Below are positions 62,594-64,000 of a DNA stretch of 64,000 nucleotides, piece after piece. How positions within the stretch are numbered: the stretch's first letter is position 1; every line of letters starts with the position of its first letter. Origin of the DNA: an uncultured Roseobacter sp. (GTDB lineage Bacteria > Pseudomonadota > Alphaproteobacteria > Rhodobacterales > Rhodobacteraceae); assembly GCF_947499265.1 (NCBI RefSeq), contig NZ_CANMNK010000001.1, positions 643,001-707,000 of the forward strand. Reading direction: 5' to 3'. Both the position numbers and the translations under genes were made by a program. The notes under the pieces are model-generated. The model saw only the letters and a list, made by a program, of their open reading frames with translations, was not told the DNA's origin and made no database searches.

Positions 62594-63064
62594 GTGACCC
62601 TAGGGTCTTCTCCTGCCCCTCGGGTGGTCGGTATGGCGCTGATCCTCATCGGGATCGGCGCCATGGCGACATCCATGGGCATACCGCTGGATCAACAGGG
62701 CCGATGGGGTGCCCGGTTCTTTCCGCTGGCCGGATCGATCACGCTGGTCGTACTGGGCGCGGCCGAACTGCGCAAAACCGCTTCTGCCAGCCAGATGGAC
62801 CCGCGACATCTGCCCGCCATAGCTGCGTTGCTCGCGCTGGCGGTCGTTTATGTCTGGTTGATCTCTGCTGTTGGATACCTGATCAGCACCGCTCTCGCAG
62901 CGCCCGTGGCGCTCTGGATCTTCGGCCTGCGCACCCCCCTTGGTCTGGGCGCGGCGACACTCCTTTGCCCGGCAGCCTACCACCTTGTGTTCTTCAAACT
63001 CCTGGGCGTTTTTCCACCCCTTGGTCGATATTTCGACCTGCTGGACGTTCTAGGGGGGTATTGA
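62594..63064 (+). CDS. tctB: Tripartite tricarboxylate transporter small membrane subunit
   Basis: This 156-residue membrane protein is read from GTG at 62594, five bases after tctC. Four hydrophobic helices are visible: VVGMALILIGIGAMATSMGI, FFPLAGSITLVVLGAAELR, AIAALLALAVVYVWLISAVGYLISTALAAPVALWIFG and GLGAATLLCPAAYHLVFFKLL. The pattern RWGARFFPLAG is typical of TctB. It completes the transporter with tctC and tctA. Confidence 0.87.
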   Translation: MTLGSSPAPRVVGMALILIGIGAMATSMGIPLDQQGRWGARFFPLAGSITLVVLGAAELRKTASASQMDPRHLPAIAALLALAVVYVWLISAVGYLISTALAAPVALWIFGLRTPLGLGAATLLCPAAYHLVFFKLLGVFPPLGRYFDLLDVLGGY

Positions 63065-63068
63065 ACGC

Positions 63069-64000
63069 ATGGATATCTTCCCCGCTCTGATCAGCGTCCT
63101 GACCGACCCGGTGCTGCTGGGCTGGGTTTTGCTGGCGGCGGTGGTCGGGATGGTCGTTGGTGCGATCCCCGGTTTGACGGCCTCTGCGGCCATTGCCATG
63201 CTGTTGCCGCTGACCTTCTACATGGAGCCGCTGCCCGCGCTCGCGTTTCTCTATGTCATCGGCAAATCGGGTCGCTATGGCGGGTCCATCGCCGCGATCC
63301 TGTTCAACACGCCCGGCACGGCGGCCTCCGCCGCAACCCAGATCGACGGCTATCCGCTGGCGCGGCAAGGCAAGGCCAGCAAGGCGATGAAGGTCGCCAC
63401 GATTTCCTCCATCATCGGTGATTTCACGGGTGAGATTCTGCTGATCGTTGGGGTCGCGTGGATCGCAGCCCTTGCGCTCAAGCTTGGCCCGCCGGAGCTG
63501 TTCGCCGTTTATTTCGCGGCCTTCATAGTGATCGGGTCGGTCATTGGCAAGTCGGTGACACGTGGTCTGGCGTCTGCGGCGTTTGGCATTCTGGTGGCCA
63601 TGATCGGCCTTGATCCGATCAGCTCGACCGAGCGCTTCACCTTTGGCAGTTTCGATTTGACCAACGGCATCGGGCTTGTGCCGCTGATGATCGGGATTTT
63701 TGTGCTGGGCGAGGTATTTACCCAGATCGAGGAGCGGGGCAACGCCCCCTTAATGGCTGACAGCGGTGATGACGCCGCGCGCAACGGGCTGACCTGGGCC
63801 GAGTACAAGCCGTGCCTCCCCCACGTGGTGCGATCATCGTTCATCGGCGCTTTCATCGGCATGTTGCCCGGACTGGGATCGGCCATCGCCGCCTTTGTCG
63901 CCTACGGTGAAGGCAAGCGCCGAGCCAGCAACCCTGATGCCTGGGGCAGGGGGGCATTGGAGGGCGTCGCGGCCCCAGAGGCGGCTAACAATGCGGTCAG
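63069..64000 (+). CDS. tctA: Tripartite tricarboxylate transporter large membrane subunit (partial)
   Basis: The gene runs off the right edge; 310 codons are visible from ATG 63069, four bases after the tctB stop. The protein is a many-helix symporter subunit with the conserved GAIPGLTASAAIAMLLPLTFYMEPLPALAFL loop and YGGSIAAILFNTPGTAASAATQIDGYPLARQGKASKA, both diagnostic for TctA, and a second IGMLPGLGSAIAAFVAYGEGKR loop later. It takes up di- or tricarboxylates using the ion gradient together with TctB and the receptor TctC. Confidence 0.92.
   Translation, partial: MDIFPALISVLTDPVLLGWVLLAAVVGMVVGAIPGLTASAAIAMLLPLTFYMEPLPALAFLYVIGKSGRYGGSIAAILFNTPGTAASAATQIDGYPLARQGKASKAMKVATISSIIGDFTGEILLIVGVAWIAALALKLGPPELFAVYFAAFIVIGSVIGKSVTRGLASAAFGILVAMIGLDPISSTERFTFGSFDLTNGIGLVPLMIGIFVLGEVFTQIEERGNAPLMADSGDDAARNGLTWAEYKPCLPHVVRSSFIGAFIGMLPGLGSAIAAFVAYGEGKRRASNPDAWGRGALEGVAAPEAANNAV

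Overview
The window is a chromosomal piece of a GC-rich alphaproteobacterium, most likely a marine member of the Roseobacter group (Rhodobacteraceae). The points that suggest this are the codon usage, a short HU protein, an NDUFA9-like epimerase, the GltB/GltD type, the many ABC, TTT and LysR/AraC genes, and the mixture of tightly packed housekeeping genes with accessory blocks. No rRNA, CRISPR array, prophage or complete insertion sequence was seen. Both edges cut a gene: a LysR C-terminus on the left and tctA on the right.

Bases 1-25,240 are mostly core. They hold a VOC protein, an adenine deaminase/AMP nucleosidase pair, HU with a very clear intrinsic terminator, a ClpP paralogue, an EamA exporter, a GlxA-like regulator, glutathione peroxidase, msrB-msrA, a soluble triple-PAS chemotaxis receptor, a lone HyuA-type protein, queG, a GST and mtgA. 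The glutamate synthase genes follow, with gltD and gltB separated by two GFA-family genes and probably a 51-residue ORF, all apparently one transcript. uppP, the NDUFA9-like gene and tRNA-Leu(CAG) close this part.

Bases 25,240-31,860 look like a decayed island beside tRNA-Leu, with visibly lower GC. A frameshifted alpha/beta hydrolase remnant lies at the left end and a truncated staphylococcal-nuclease-like gene at the right end. Between them are a CHASE-domain histidine kinase with its response regulator, several unrecognised small genes, a TetR regulator with two clear operators divergent from a secreted SnoaL protein, and a pair formed by an RNA polymerase alpha-CTD-like protein and an unknown protein.

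Bases 31,803-41,953 form a divergent amino-sugar locus. The leftward operon carries a BadF-type sugar kinase, a GntR regulator, a SIS-domain deaminase and nagA. The rightward operon carries murQ, a sugar ABC importer and a Gfo/Idh oxidoreductase. Together they make a PTS-independent route from imported N-acetylmuramate and/or N-acetylglucosamine to fructose-6-phosphate. Mirror-arranged paired repeats lie in front of both operons.

Bases 42,000-59,200 are accessory. They contain a cytochrome c beside a secreted sugar dehydrogenase, then several small regulator-enzyme groups under AraC, Rrf2 and LysR control. A striking number of enzymes that are normally cytoplasmic carry Sec or Tat signal peptides here: carboxymuconolactone decarboxylase-like, SnoaL-like, Atu4866-like, alpha/beta hydrolase and aldo/keto reductase. 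Several longer non-coding stretches hold only remnants.

Bases 59,447-64,000 carry an AraC regulator, a LysR regulator and the divergent tctC-tctB-tctA genes of a tripartite tricarboxylate transporter.
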